Source of the DNA: Alphaproteobacteria bacterium
GTDB lineage: Bacteria > Pseudomonadota > Alphaproteobacteria > Micropepsales > Micropepsaceae
NCBI GenBank assembly: GCA_028871345.1
Contig: JAGWNK010000003.1
Location: 1-64,000, forward strand
Length of the DNA stretch: 64,000 bases
Direction of reading: 5' to 3'
In this document: piece by piece, positions 8,486-16,384 of the stretch
Numbering within the stretch: the first letter of the stretch is position 1
Layout of the letters: every line of letters begins with the position of its first letter
The notes under the pieces: model-generated
Told to the model about the DNA's origin: nothing
What the model saw: only the letters and a program-made list of their open reading frames with translations
Databases searched by the model: none
Program-made: the position numbers and the translations under genes

Positions 8486-10501
8486 TCAAGCTTTCAATGC
8501 ACTTTTTGCCGCTTCGGCCAGGGCTTCGGGTGTGATGCCGAAATGGTTGTAGACGTCCTTGTAGGGCCCGCTAGCGCCGAAGCTATGCATGCCGACAAAA
8601 CGGCCGGATTGGCCGACATATCTATCCCAGCCGAATGACACCCCTGCCTCAATTCCGATCTTCATGCCGCTGCCGAGGACGCTGTCACGATATGTTGCGC
8701 TTTGTTGCTCGAACAGCTCCCAGCAGGGCATCGAAACCACGCGCGCCGCGATACCGTCTGTTGCGAGAATCTCGCGCGCCTTGAGCGCCAGCTCCACTTC
8801 CGAACCGGTTGAGAGGAGCGTCACTCTTGCGTTCGCGGCCGCCGCCAGCTCGTAAGCGCCCTTGGCGCACAAGTTTTCCTGGGTGTGAGTCGTGCGAAGT
8901 GTGGCCAAATTCTGGCGCGTCAGGGCCAGCAGGCTGGGGTGTTTGTGGTCGGCGAGCGCCAGCGCCCAGCATTCGGCGGTCTCGATCGCGTCCGCCGGAC
9001 GGTAGACCCGCAGATCGGGAATGGCGCGCAAGGCCGCAAGGTGTTCGACCGGTTGGTGTGTCGGGCCGTCTTCGCCCAGTCCGATTGAGTCATGGGTCAT
9101 TACAAAAATGACACGCACACCCATGAGCGCGGACAGGCGAATCGACGGGCGGCAGTAATCCGAGAAGACCAGGAAAGTGCCGCCATACGGCACTACGCCG
9201 CCATGCAGGGCCATGCCGTTCATCATGGCGGCCATGCCGTGCTCGCGGATGCCATAGCGGATGTAGCGGCCGGAGAAGTCGCCCGGTACGATATCCTTGA
9301 AGTCCTTGGTGCGCGTGTTGTTCGACGGTGTCAGGTCGGCGGAGCCGCCGATGGTCACCGACCAGTTGGCGTTGATGGCTTCCAGCGCCATTTCCGATGC
9401 CTTGCGGGTCGCGACCGACGGCTTCTCGGCACTGACTTTCTTCTTCAGTGCATCCAGGGCATCCGTGACGGACGACGGAACATCGCCCTTCTGCAGCATG
9501 TCGAAGGCCGCGCGCAGATCGGGTGCCGCGCTGTCGTGACGCTTCAACCAAGCGTCGCGCAGGGATGCGCCGCGCCGACCTACCGACTTCCAGTCCGCCA
9601 TGATGTCGTCGGGCACGATGAAGGGATCGTACGGCCAGTTGAGCGCCTTGCGCGCGCCTGCGATCTCTTCCGGTCCGAGCGCTTCGCCGTGCGCCTTTTG
9701 CGTGCCCTGCTTCTTCGGCGCGCCGTAGCCGATGATCGTGCGGCAGGCGATCATTGCGGGCTTGTCGCTCGATCGGGCCCAGGTCAGCGCATCGGCGACC
9801 TCGGCGGCGGCCATGCCGTCGATGCGGCGTGCGTTCCATCCCGCCGCTTCGAAGCGCTTGAGCGCGTCGGTGGAATCCGCCATCGATGTCGGACCGTCGA
9901 TCGAGATGTGGTTGTCGTCATAGAGCAGCACGAGCTTGTTGAGCTTCAGGTGGCCCGCCAGCGAGATCGCTTCGTGCGAAATTCCTTCCATCAGGCAACC
10001 GTCGCCGGCGATCACGTAAGTCTTGTGATCCACCAGTCCGTCGCCGAACCGCGCGTTGAGGATGCGTTCGGCGATCGCCATGCCGACGGCGTTGGCGATG
10101 CCCTGTCCGAGAGGGCCCGTCGTCGTCTCGATGCCGGGGATGGCGCCATGTTCCGGATGTCCGGCGCAGGGGCTGTCCACCTTGCGGAAGCGGCGGATGT
10201 TGTCGAGCGTGATTCCGGGGTAGCCGGTCAAATAGAGCAACGAGTACAGGAGCATCGAGCCGTGGCCGGCGGACAGCACGAAACGGTCCCGATCGGGCCA
10301 GGCCGGATCCCTGGGATCGAATTTCAGGAACTGCGTCCACAGCACCGTAGCGGCATCGGCCATGCCCAGCGGCAGCCCGGGGTGGCCGGACTTGGCAGCT
10401 TCGACGGCGTCCATCGATAAGGCGCGAACGGCGTTCGCCAACCTTCGGATGCCGGCTTGCAGATCGCCAGCGGGCCGGAACGGCAAAGTATCATTGCTCA
10501 T
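8486..10501 (-). CDS. tkt: Transketolase
   Basis: 671 residues, standard for bacterial transketolase. The thiamine-diphosphate motif GDGCLMEGISHEA lies near residue 160 and ends in the usual LYDDNHISIDG. The pyrimidine-domain segment RYGIREHGMAAMMNGMA lies near 410, and DSIGLGEDGPTHQPVEHL near 470. It moves two-carbon ketol units between sugar phosphates in the non-oxidative pentose phosphate pathway, linking it to gap and the aldolases downstream. The cofactor need explains the closeness of thiE. It is transcribed away from the DUF4164-zapA genes across a 152-bp divergent promoter region. Confidence 0.97.
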   Translation of the reverse strand: MSNDTLPFRPAGDLQAGIRRLANAVRALSMDAVEAAKSGHPGLPLGMADAATVLWTQFLKFDPRDPAWPDRDRFVLSAGHGSMLLYSLLYLTGYPGITLDNIRRFRKVDSPCAGHPEHGAIPGIETTTGPLGQGIANAVGMAIAERILNARFGDGLVDHKTYVIAGDGCLMEGISHEAISLAGHLKLNKLVLLYDDNHISIDGPTSMADSTDALKRFEAAGWNARRIDGMAAAEVADALTWARSSDKPAMIACRTIIGYGAPKKQGTQKAHGEALGPEEIAGARKALNWPYDPFIVPDDIMADWKSVGRRGASLRDAWLKRHDSAAPDLRAAFDMLQKGDVPSSVTDALDALKKKVSAEKPSVATRKASEMALEAINANWSVTIGGSADLTPSNNTRTKDFKDIVPGDFSGRYIRYGIREHGMAAMMNGMALHGGVVPYGGTFLVFSDYCRPSIRLSALMGVRVIFVMTHDSIGLGEDGPTHQPVEHLAALRAIPDLRVYRPADAIETAECWALALADHKHPSLLALTRQNLATLRTTHTQENLCAKGAYELAAAANARVTLLSTGSEVELALKAREILATDGIAARVVSMPCWELFEQQSATYRDSVLGSGMKIGIEAGVSFGWDRYVGQSGRFVGMHSFGASGPYKDVYNHFGITPEALAEAAKSALKA

Positions 10502-10653
10502 TTTGGGGTTCTCACCTTCGCGCCTGGGTCCGGCCTTATCGAGCCTTTGCGGTTCGAGTCAACTCTCCCCACAGGAACGTGCGAAACGGTGCGTTGACCG
10601 CATTTCCGGCAAGCGCCTAAGGTCCTGTCCGTGAACGCGAAGGAGGCGCCTCC

Positions 10654-10917
10654 ATGAGCAGACTGGAACTCGCGGCAGAACGCCTCGCCAAGGCTCTGGA
10701 ATCTCTCGAATCAGTGACTGCGCCGCTTGCCATGGCCACCCAGTCCGCGTTGGAAACCGAGAAACGCATGGCGCAACTGAACGCCGAGCGGGAGTCCCTG
10801 CTGAAGCGTATCGCGGACCTGGAGGAAGAAACGCGCTCGCTGTCAGGCCTCACGGAGGAGGTGGAAGGCCGTCTCGACGGCGCCATTGCCGAGATCAGGG
10901 CGGCGCTGGGACGCTAA
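10654..10917 (+). CDS. DUF4164-like small coiled-coil protein
   Basis: 87 residues, almost entirely predicted coiled coil: heptad-like spacing of Leu, Ala and Met with many Glu, Arg and Lys, for example EKRMAQLNAERESLL and RIADLEEETRSL. No signal peptide or membrane segment. Position between divergent tkt and zapA is the standard alphaproteobacterial site of the DUF4164 family, which is thought to be associated with division or ZapA by context only. An AAGGAGG-like ribosome binding site lies just upstream of the ATG. Molecular function is unknown. Confidence 0.75.
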   Translation: MSRLELAAERLAKALESLESVTAPLAMATQSALETEKRMAQLNAERESLLKRIADLEEETRSLSGLTEEVEGRLDGAIAEIRAALGR

Positions 10918-11000
10918 AATAGGAAAATCTGCCCCGAACGTTGGGGCATGCCGCATGCTGCCGGGCGAAGGGGCCGCGCAGCCGGCTCATGGAGGAATGA

Positions 11001-11357
11001 ATGCCCCTCGTTAATGTACTGGTCAACGGTCGCGCCTTTACGGTCGCTTGCGACGAAGGCGAGGAAGAGCACCTCAAGGAACTCGGAGCCCACGTCGACA
11101 AGAAGGTGCGGGAACTGCTGGAGAGCGTGGGCCAAGTCGGTGATCTGCGCCTGCTGTTGATGGCGGCGTTGCTGATCGCCGACGAGCATCACGATGTCGC
11201 CACACAGCTCACGGCGGCGCGCCAGGAGTTGTCCGCGCTCAAGTCTGCCGAGAACAGCTGGAATACCGACCGCGAGGCAGCCGAACGCGTCGCAGCCGAT
11301 GCCCTGGAGAACGCCGCCAAGACGGTCGAGCAGATCGCCGCCAGCCTGGCGCATTGA
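11001..11357 (+). CDS. zapA: Cell division protein ZapA
   Basis: 118 residues. The N-terminal half carries the ZapA globular domain: NVLVNGRAFTVAC, then EEHLKELGAHVDKKV and the LLLMAALLIADE helix. The C-terminal half is a coiled coil with an Ala-rich tail. ZapA crosslinks FtsZ filaments at midcell. A GGAGGA ribosome binding site precedes the ATG. It follows the DUF4164 gene by 83 bp and precedes the 6S RNA, the common proteobacterial order zapA-ssrS-5FCL. Confidence 0.92.
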   Translation: MPLVNVLVNGRAFTVACDEGEEEHLKELGAHVDKKVRELLESVGQVGDLRLLLMAALLIADEHHDVATQLTAARQELSALKSAENSWNTDREAAERVAADALENAAKTVEQIAASLAH

Positions 11358-11477
11358 CGACGTTCGGCTTGCACCGTGCAGGTTCCGGATTTCGATCGTT
11401 GTAACCCATTCATTGTTCATCATTTTTCACGCTCGATGCGCATTGCCGCGATCCCCTTTCGCGATTACATTGGGTCT

Positions 11478-11641
11478 TGGACAGGCACTGCCCCGTGCGT
11501 CAGGAGCGTGATACCCAGGGGCCTTAATGGTACTCACCGGGAGCTGTCCCTGACCGGGGCCGTGGCCTCGGACATATGGCGCCCACCTGCACTTGCAGGC
11601 CCGTGAGGATCCACATCCAACGGCGGAGGCGGTCCTGTCCA
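11478..11641 (+). ncRNA. ssrS: 6S RNA
   Basis: A 164-nt stretch in the conserved site between zapA and the 5-formyltetrahydrofolate cyclo-ligase gene. Its ends pair as the closing stem: TGGACAGG (11478-11485) with CCTGTCCA (11634-11641), one bulged C, then ACTGCC with GGCGGT including one G-U pair. The interior has short G/C-rich half-stems such as ACCCAGGGG and CCGGGAG around an open central part, as expected for an RNA that mimics an open promoter and binds sigma70 RNA polymerase. The exact ends are inferred from pairing. The 3' arm overlaps the ribosome binding site and likely start of the next gene. Confidence 0.82.
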
Positions 11642-12204
11642 CTTCAGACAAACGAGACCTGCGGACGACGGCCCGGACGCGGCGAGCCGGATTGGCGCGC
11701 GCGACACCGGATCTGGCGGCGCGCCTCGCGACATTCGCAGCGGATATCGATCTGCCTCCCTGTGCCACCGTGGGCGGCTACAGTGCCATCAGCGATGAAG
11801 CCGATCCCAGACGACTGATGATGGCGCTGCTGGAGCGCGGTCACACCCTGGCGCTGCCGCGCATGATCGGGCGCACCGCGCCGCTGGCATTCCATATATG
11901 GAAAGATTCCGATGTCCTGCGCGCAGGCGTTTATGGCATCGCCGAACCGGTGGAAGGAGCGCCGGTCGCCAGGCCCGATGCGTTGCTCGTGCCGCTTCTG
12001 GCGTTCGACGCGGACGGACATCGCCTGGGCTACGGCGGCGGCTATTACGATCGCACCTTGCGGGCCTTGCGCGCCGGCGGCTCGCTGATCGCCATCGGCG
12101 TCGCTTATGCGGGCCAGGAAGTGACTTCGCTGCCGGTCTTGGCGCATGACGAAGGTCTGGATGCGGTGCTTACCGAGCGGGGTCTGCGGCGGTTTCGCCG
12201 TTGA
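11635..12204 (+). CDS. ygfA: 5-formyltetrahydrofolate cyclo-ligase
   Basis: About 189 residues. Hallmarks: the N-terminal basic helix SDKRDLRTTARTRRAG, and the C-terminal ATP/phosphate motif GYGGGYYDRTLRAL with LLVPLLAFDADGHRLG before it. It converts 5-formyl-THF to 5,10-methenyl-THF using ATP. The start is unusual: no ATG or GTG lies near the homologous beginning. I choose CTG at 11635 because GGAGG sits 5 nt upstream and the residues after it (STSDK) look like the family's start; TTG at 11593 is the alternative but lies deep in the 6S RNA with no ribosome binding site. The 3' end overlaps a convergent HAD gene by 35 bp. Confidence 0.9.
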   Translation: MSTSDKRDLRTTARTRRAGLARATPDLAARLATFAADIDLPPCATVGGYSAISDEADPRRLMMALLERGHTLALPRMIGRTAPLAFHIWKDSDVLRAGVYGIAEPVEGAPVARPDALLVPLLAFDADGHRLGYGGGYYDRTLRALRAGGSLIAIGVAYAGQEVTSLPVLAHDEGLDAVLTERGLRRFRR

Positions 12205-12757
12205 GCGCCAGGTCGCGCTCGAGCTGCTCGGCCGTTTGGAACCGGAGCGCGCGCATCCCCGCCTTCTTGGCGCCGATCAGGTTCTCGGGGTTGTCGTCGA
12301 TCATCAGCGCTTCCGACGGCGCCGCCTTCATCCGCTCGAGCAGGCGGGCGTAATAGGCCGGGTCCGGCTTCGCCAGTCCTTCTTCTGCAGACACCAGGAT
12401 GGTTTCGAACAGCCGTTCGAGGTCGTGCTGCGCCATGACCTCGCGGACGAAAGGCACGATGGCGTTGGTGAGGAGCGCGACACGGTGCTTCTTGCGGGCG
12501 CGGTCGACGATGCCGACCACTTTAGGATCGATGCGCACTTCGGCCCGGAATTCCTCTTCCAGTCGTTGGGCGGGGACCCTGGCGATCCGGCTCAGATCGT
12601 CGAACATCTGCTGCTGGGAGATTACTCCAAGATCGGCGTCGCGCACGACCGTCGCCTTGTAGGCGATCGCGGCGTCGGTCGACATGTATTTCGGCAGCAG
12701 GAACGGCGCGATCTCCGAACAGATGACGCCGAAGAAGTCGAATACCAGAACCTTCAT
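12170..12757 (-). CDS. HAD-family hydrolase, YihX-like
   Basis: 195 residues from the ATG of MKVLVFDFFGVI, where the family begins; upstream in-frame codons are not family-like. Motif I is FDFFGV, keeping the first Asp nucleophile but not the second Asp of the DxD pair. Motif II is LLTNA, motif III the Lys in GLAKPDPAYY, motif IV IDDNPENL followed by GAKKAGMRAL. This pattern matches HAD subfamily IA members such as YihX (glucose-1-phosphatase) and the N-terminal domain of soluble epoxide hydrolase. Substrate unknown. Convergent with, and overlapping by 35 bp, the 5-FCL gene. Confidence 0.82.
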   Translation of the reverse strand: MKVLVFDFFGVICSEIAPFLLPKYMSTDAAIAYKATVVRDADLGVISQQQMFDDLSRIARVPAQRLEEEFRAEVRIDPKVVGIVDRARKKHRVALLTNAIVPFVREVMAQHDLERLFETILVSAEEGLAKPDPAYYARLLERMKAAPSEALMIDDNPENLIGAKKAGMRALRFQTAEQLERDLALNGETAADPAR

Positions 12758-12988
12758 GCTGTTCACCAAACCCGAGTGGAGCCGGTATCGCATGCACGCG
12801 GCAAATACGGAATAGCCGCCACCCGCGGTCATTTTCCCTGGCTGGGGCTCGTGGCCGTAGGGCAAGGCGGCAGGAGCAGCCGCGCCGCAACACCGGGGCC
12901 GCTTTGAATGCGGATTTGTGGGTTTATGGTCGAGGGCAAAGGGCGCATGGCTGCTGGCCAGTGCGTTCTAATATGGTAAGAAGCGGTC

Positions 12989-13801
12989 ATGCACATCCTG
13001 TTTATAGGCGACATCGTCGGACGGCCGGGACGCGATGTCGTCGCAGCCCAATTGCCGCGCCTCAAGGACGCACTTCAACTCGATTTCGTTGTGGCCAACG
13101 GCGAAAACGCGGCCGGCGGCTTCGGCCTGACCAGGGCGCTGGCCGATGACCTCTTTGCCCTGGGGATCGACTGCATCACAACTGGAAATCACTGGGCCGA
13201 CCAGAAGGAAATTCTCTCCTTAATAGACCAGGAGGACCGCATCCTCCGTCCCAGGAATTATCCGGCTGGCGTACCCGGCAAGGGGGTGGGCCTCTATCAT
13301 ACACGCCGGGACCATCGCGTCCTGGTGATGAACGTGATGGGCCGCGTCTTCATGGATCCGCTTGATGATCCGTTCGCCGCGGTCGAGGCGGAGCTGTCCG
13401 CATGTCCGCTTGGCGAAGGCGCCGACGCGGTGATCGTCGACATGCACGCCGAGGCCACCAGCGAAAAGATGGCGATGGGGCAGTTCTGCGACGGGCGCGC
13501 CAGCCTTGTCGTCGGCACGCATTCCCACATTCCGACTGCGGACGCGCAGATTCTTCCGCAGGGCACGGGGTATCAAAGCGATGCGGGAGCATGCGCGGAC
13601 TACGACTCGGTGATCGGCATGGAGAAATTCGAGCCGGTCCAGCGTTTTGTGAAGAAGATGCACACCAGCCGCTTCACCCCTGCCATGGGGCCGGCGACGC
13701 TGTGCGCCGTCTTTGCCGTGACCGAGGGCGCTGGATTCGTCAGCCGCATCGAGCCGGTGCGTGTCGGCGGCCGATTGGCACAGACAATGCCGGCTCTTTA
13801 G
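12989..13801 (+). CDS. ymdB: YmdB-family metallophosphoesterase
   Basis: 270 residues, family length. It begins MHILFIGDIVGRPGRD with the first metal ligand Asp, followed by VVANGENAAGGFG, TTGNHWAD, MNVMGRVFMDP and VGTHSHIPTAD, which together supply the two-metal site. Bacillus YmdB hydrolyses 2',3'- and 3',5'-cyclic nucleotides; cellular role in alphaproteobacteria is not established. It sits downstream of 5-FCL, separated by the reverse-strand HAD gene; the 5-FCL-YmdB neighbourhood is common in this class. Confidence 0.9.
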   Translation: MHILFIGDIVGRPGRDVVAAQLPRLKDALQLDFVVANGENAAGGFGLTRALADDLFALGIDCITTGNHWADQKEILSLIDQEDRILRPRNYPAGVPGKGVGLYHTRRDHRVLVMNVMGRVFMDPLDDPFAAVEAELSACPLGEGADAVIVDMHAEATSEKMAMGQFCDGRASLVVGTHSHIPTADAQILPQGTGYQSDAGACADYDSVIGMEKFEPVQRFVKKMHTSRFTPAMGPATLCAVFAVTEGAGFVSRIEPVRVGGRLAQTMPAL

Positions 13802-13905
13802 CGGGCCGGTTCCACAAAATTCGTGATATCCGCACGCAGAACGCGGTTGAATCCGGAGCAGGAGCCATCGATCTATGAATGGTGATGCGGTCGCGGGAAG
13901 GACAC

Positions 13906-14319
13906 ATGGCTCCCTTCGAATTGAAGCATATCGACCGTATCGTCTTGTGCGTGCGCGACTTGGCGAGAAGCCTCGCATTCTACGGTGATGTGTTGGGTTG
14001 CACGGTCGAGAATTACCAGCGCGAAATCGGCCTGATGCAGGTCCTCGCGGGTACGTCGCTCATTGACCTCGTCCCCGTGGATGGCCCGCTGGGCCGCAAG
14101 GGCGGTTCAGGGCCCGGAACGGAAGGCCACAACGTTGACCATTTCGCGCTGGAGATAGATCCCTTCGACGCGCAGACGATCGGTGCCCATTTGTGCAGGC
14201 ATGGTGTCGCAATCGGCGAGGTTGGCACCCGCTACGGCGCACGCGGCGACGGGCCTTCGATCTACATCAACGATCCCGACGGCAAAACGATCGAACTCAA
14301 GGGTCCGCGTGGCGGCTGA
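13906..14319 (+). CDS. VOC-family (glyoxalase-like) protein
   Basis: 137 residues from the ATG of MAPFELKHIDRIVL, preceded by GGAAGGA at a good distance; two in-frame ATGs upstream lack such a site. It has paired beta-alpha-beta-beta-beta units of the vicinal oxygen chelate fold: HIDRIVLCVRDLARSLAFY at the start, NVDHFALEID in the middle and SIYINDPDGKTIELKGP at the end, which supply His and Glu metal ligands. Members include glyoxalases, dioxygenases and fosfomycin-type resistance proteins; the exact reaction is not assignable. It ends 119 bp before a terminator belonging to the opposite-strand peroxiredoxin gene. Confidence 0.85.
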   Translation: MAPFELKHIDRIVLCVRDLARSLAFYGDVLGCTVENYQREIGLMQVLAGTSLIDLVPVDGPLGRKGGSGPGTEGHNVDHFALEIDPFDAQTIGAHLCRHGVAIGEVGTRYGARGDGPSIYINDPDGKTIELKGPRGG

Positions 14320-14437
14320 CGGCCGGTCTCGCCGGCGCCGGCGCTGCAACCAAGAGGGTTCTCGCGTCCGGTCTCAGGCCGCCGCAGCGTGGGCCTTTCC
14401 GGCCGGGGTCGTGGCAACCTATTCCGGGTCATTGCAG

Positions 14438-14488
14438 AAAAAAATGAGACCCCGCCGGTTGGAGGGGGGAATGACCGGCGGGGTCTCA
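14438..14488 (-). terminator. Intrinsic terminator of the peroxiredoxin gene
   Basis: TGAGACCCCGCCGGT at 14445-14459 pairs perfectly with ACCGGCGGGGTCTCA at 14474-14488, a 15-bp stem with a 14-nt loop. On the minus strand it is followed by seven T (14438-14444). It is the strongest terminator in the window and lies 47 bp past the stop codon. Confidence 0.9.
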
Positions 14489-14535
14489 CGCGATGGACCG
14501 GGCGGCGGGAGGGGGCTGCGCCGCCGGTCCGGCAC

Positions 14536-15078
14536 TCAGGCAGCCGGTTTGAGGACCTCTTCACCTTTGTGCCAATTGCAGGGACAGAGTTCGTCGGTCT
14601 GCAACGCGTCCAGCACGCGCAGGACTTCCTGCGGATTGCGTCCGACGCTCATGTCGGTGACGTATACGAAACGGATGATGCCGTCGGGATCAACGACGAA
14701 GGTCGCCCGCTTGGCAACGCCCGACTCCGTGTCCAGAATTCCCAGCGCCGTAGACAATTCGCGCTTGATATCCGACAGCATCGGGAACGGAAGGGTCTTC
14801 AGGTCGGGATGGCTTTGCCGCCAGGCCAGGTGCACATACTCGCTGTCAATCGACACGCCGTAGATTACCGCGTCGCGATCCTTGAAATCCTTTGCGAGCT
14901 TGCCGAAGCCGGCGATTTCGGTCGGGCAGACGAAGGTAAAATCCTTCGGCCAGAAGAACACAACCTTCCACTTCGATCCGTCGGACGCCTGCGTGAAGTC
15001 CGCGAACGCGGTGTTGGCATCGCTTGAAATGACGCCCTTGAGCGCGAATTGGGGAAACTTATCACCGACCGTGAGCAC
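14536..15078 (-). CDS. ahpC: AhpC-type 2-Cys peroxiredoxin
   Basis: 180 residues. The peroxidatic Cys51 is in FTFVCPTEI and the C-terminal resolving motif is CPC (Cys165, Cys167) in DELCPCNWHKGEE, as in mycobacterial and alphaproteobacterial AhpC enzymes reduced by AhpD or thioredoxin-like partners. It reduces H2O2, organic hydroperoxides and possibly peroxynitrite in the cytoplasm. No ahpD or ahpF gene is next to it. It stands alone between a strong terminator and an AT-rich upstream region that holds a 19-bp perfect palindrome resembling a Fur/PerR-type operator, which suggests regulation by peroxide or iron. Confidence 0.95.
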   Translation of the reverse strand: MLTVGDKFPQFALKGVISSDANTAFADFTQASDGSKWKVVFFWPKDFTFVCPTEIAGFGKLAKDFKDRDAVIYGVSIDSEYVHLAWRQSHPDLKTLPFPMLSDIKRELSTALGILDTESGVAKRATFVVDPDGIIRFVYVTDMSVGRNPQEVLRVLDALQTDELCPCNWHKGEEVLKPAA

Positions 15079-15106
15079 GAAACGACCTCCTTGCGTTAGG
15101 CACCGT

Positions 15107-15125
15107 TATTAGAATAATTCTAATA
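15107..15125. promoter_or_regulatory. Fur/PerR-like operator upstream of ahpC
   Basis: TATTAGAATAATTCTAATA is a perfect 19-bp palindrome centred on A15116, about 30 bp upstream of the ahpC start codon. Its core TTAGAAT-A-ATTCTAA has the 7-1-7 layout of Fur-superfamily boxes (PerR consensus TTATAATNATTATAA) and also resembles Irr boxes. A second shorter palindrome, GATAAAGTTTATC, lies at 15168-15180. Which regulator binds is inference. Confidence 0.65.
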
Positions 15126-15274
15126 TAACGTCAAGATTACAGTGATGTCCATGACAACTTTGCGCGTGATAAAGTTTATCTATTTGATATGACTATAAAA
15201 TCAGACAGACAGAATTCGTGACGCTCTGATTTTTCCGGCGCAGATTGCGTTGCTCGATTCGGTGCCGACAAGCT

Positions 15275-15790
15275 CTAAACGGGTGTACGTCGGCTGCGGA
15301 CGATGCTGCAAACGTGGTCGGCGATCTCTTCGGGCGTACCGGTGGACCGTGAGTACTCCGAGGACGGTCCCGTCAGAGTCCAGACCTGCGAGGGCTGCGC
15401 CGGATCGAACTCGATCATGAGCTGCCACTGCTGGCTGGCTTCCGCGGTCGCTTCGCGCTGCTCGTCGGGGCTGCGGAACTGGACGAACTGGACGCCGGCG
15501 CAGTTGGCCAGCGGCGTCGCGATCTTGGCTTCGAAAGCCTCCAGACCGCCCGTGTCGCTGGTGGCGCAGGCTTGCATCCGGGCCGTCATTTCCGGGCAGG
15601 ATTTCACGGCCGCACAGCCCTGCTGGGTTACCGCGACCTGGTTCGCCTGCATCCAGTCCTTTGATGCCTGGCACACCTTCTTCGCGGCGCCCGCATTCCA
15701 CCAGCTATCAAGAACGACGACGGGCCTCGGCTTGCTGCAACCGTAAAGCGCCACAAGTGCCACGAGCGGCAACGTAACGAGACGTTTCAT
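15275..15790 (-). CDS. Hypothetical lipoprotein
   Basis: 171 residues. The ATG of MKRLVTLPLVAL has GGAGGAA 6 nt upstream, and the signal peptide ends in the lipobox LYGC, so it is a membrane-anchored lipoprotein. The mature region contains six further cysteines (KVCQAS, QGCAAV, KSCPEM, QACATS, NCAGV, HVCSIV), which suggests disulfide bonding. No enzyme motif recognised. It is separated from ahpC by about 200 bp of AT-rich DNA and is preceded by a 590-bp gene-free stretch. Function unknown. Confidence 0.72.
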   Translation of the reverse strand: MKRLVTLPLVALVALYGCSKPRPVVVLDSWWNAGAAKKVCQASKDWMQANQVAVTQQGCAAVKSCPEMTARMQACATSDTGGLEAFEAKIATPLANCAGVQFVQFRSPDEQREATAEASQQWQLMIEFDPAQPSQVWTLTGPSSEYSRSTGTPEEIADHVCSIVRSRRTPV

Positions 15791-16384
15791 CGTGTTTCCT
15801 CCAGATGTCTGTGAAACCACCCGACGCGTTACGCACGCCGCATTTTTCCGGTCGCACGAAAGGGACAACAGGGAGAAGCGAGGTCAGGCCGGCAGCCGCA
15901 AGGTCGCGGGCGGCAAACGACTCGCGCTTGGCGCACGGCACGATGCCGATCGTCGATGTGAACGCACCACAGTGCACCCAATTCCATAGCTTGCGCATCA
16001 GGTCTCCCGAAAACGCGCCGCGCAAGAGTGCTCCAATCGCGCATCGATACAATGCGGCAAGAACGGTATGCGTAGCTCGTCTCGATTGAATTTAAGGCGC
16101 GGAAGGTTCGTCGCCGCGTCACGCGCGTGCCGGCTGCACACAGTTTGGAGAGCGTGACGTGAGGTGGTTATCAAAGTAATCGGGAGGTCCCTGCCGCCGC
16201 TTGAACCAGGCTGGGTGAAACCTGGTTCCGCAGACAACCGCCCCCGACGGCCCTCCGCCACGGCGAAGGGACCTCCCGATTCCATCGCTTCGCGGACGAA
16301 CATTAAGACGCGACCTCGATGGGCCTCAACTCATCTATCTTGTAAGGTGTTGCCTCGAATTCGTGTAGGGCGAGGTACTACATG
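15791..16384. other. Gene-free stretch with a hairpin element
   Basis: About 590 bp between the lipoprotein start and the response-regulator stop. Short open frames occur on both strands but none has a ribosome binding site together with a recognisable protein pattern. The only clear feature is the nested inverted-repeat element at 16178-16281. Confidence 0.5.
16178..16281. other. Nested inverted-repeat element, possible structured RNA
   Basis: AATCGGGAGGTCCCT (16178-16192) and AGGGACCTCCCGATT (16267-16281) are perfect 15-bp complements 74 nt apart. Inside lies a second perfect hairpin, GAACCAGG (16203-16210) with CCTGGTTC (16221-16228). The 104-nt unit could fold as a closed multi-branched RNA on either strand. 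No poly-T tract follows on either strand, and no family could be named. It lies between the lipoprotein and the two-component genes. Confidence 0.5.

Noticed and set aside
10924-10950. GCCCC-GAACGTT-GGGGC hairpin between DUF4164 gene and zapA as terminator
   Set aside because: Only a 5-6 bp stem and no T-tract; zapA follows in the same direction and is probably co-transcribed.
15708-16052. Possible 114-codon gene upstream of the lipoprotein
   Set aside because: It overlaps the lipoprotein start in another frame, has no ribosome binding site and no recognisable pattern.
16178-16281. Ribosomal-protein rplJ leader or 4.5S RNA
   Set aside because: Some words recall an rplJ leader but no rplJ gene follows on either strand, and the 4.5S tetraloop core is absent. 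Kept only as an unnamed structured element.
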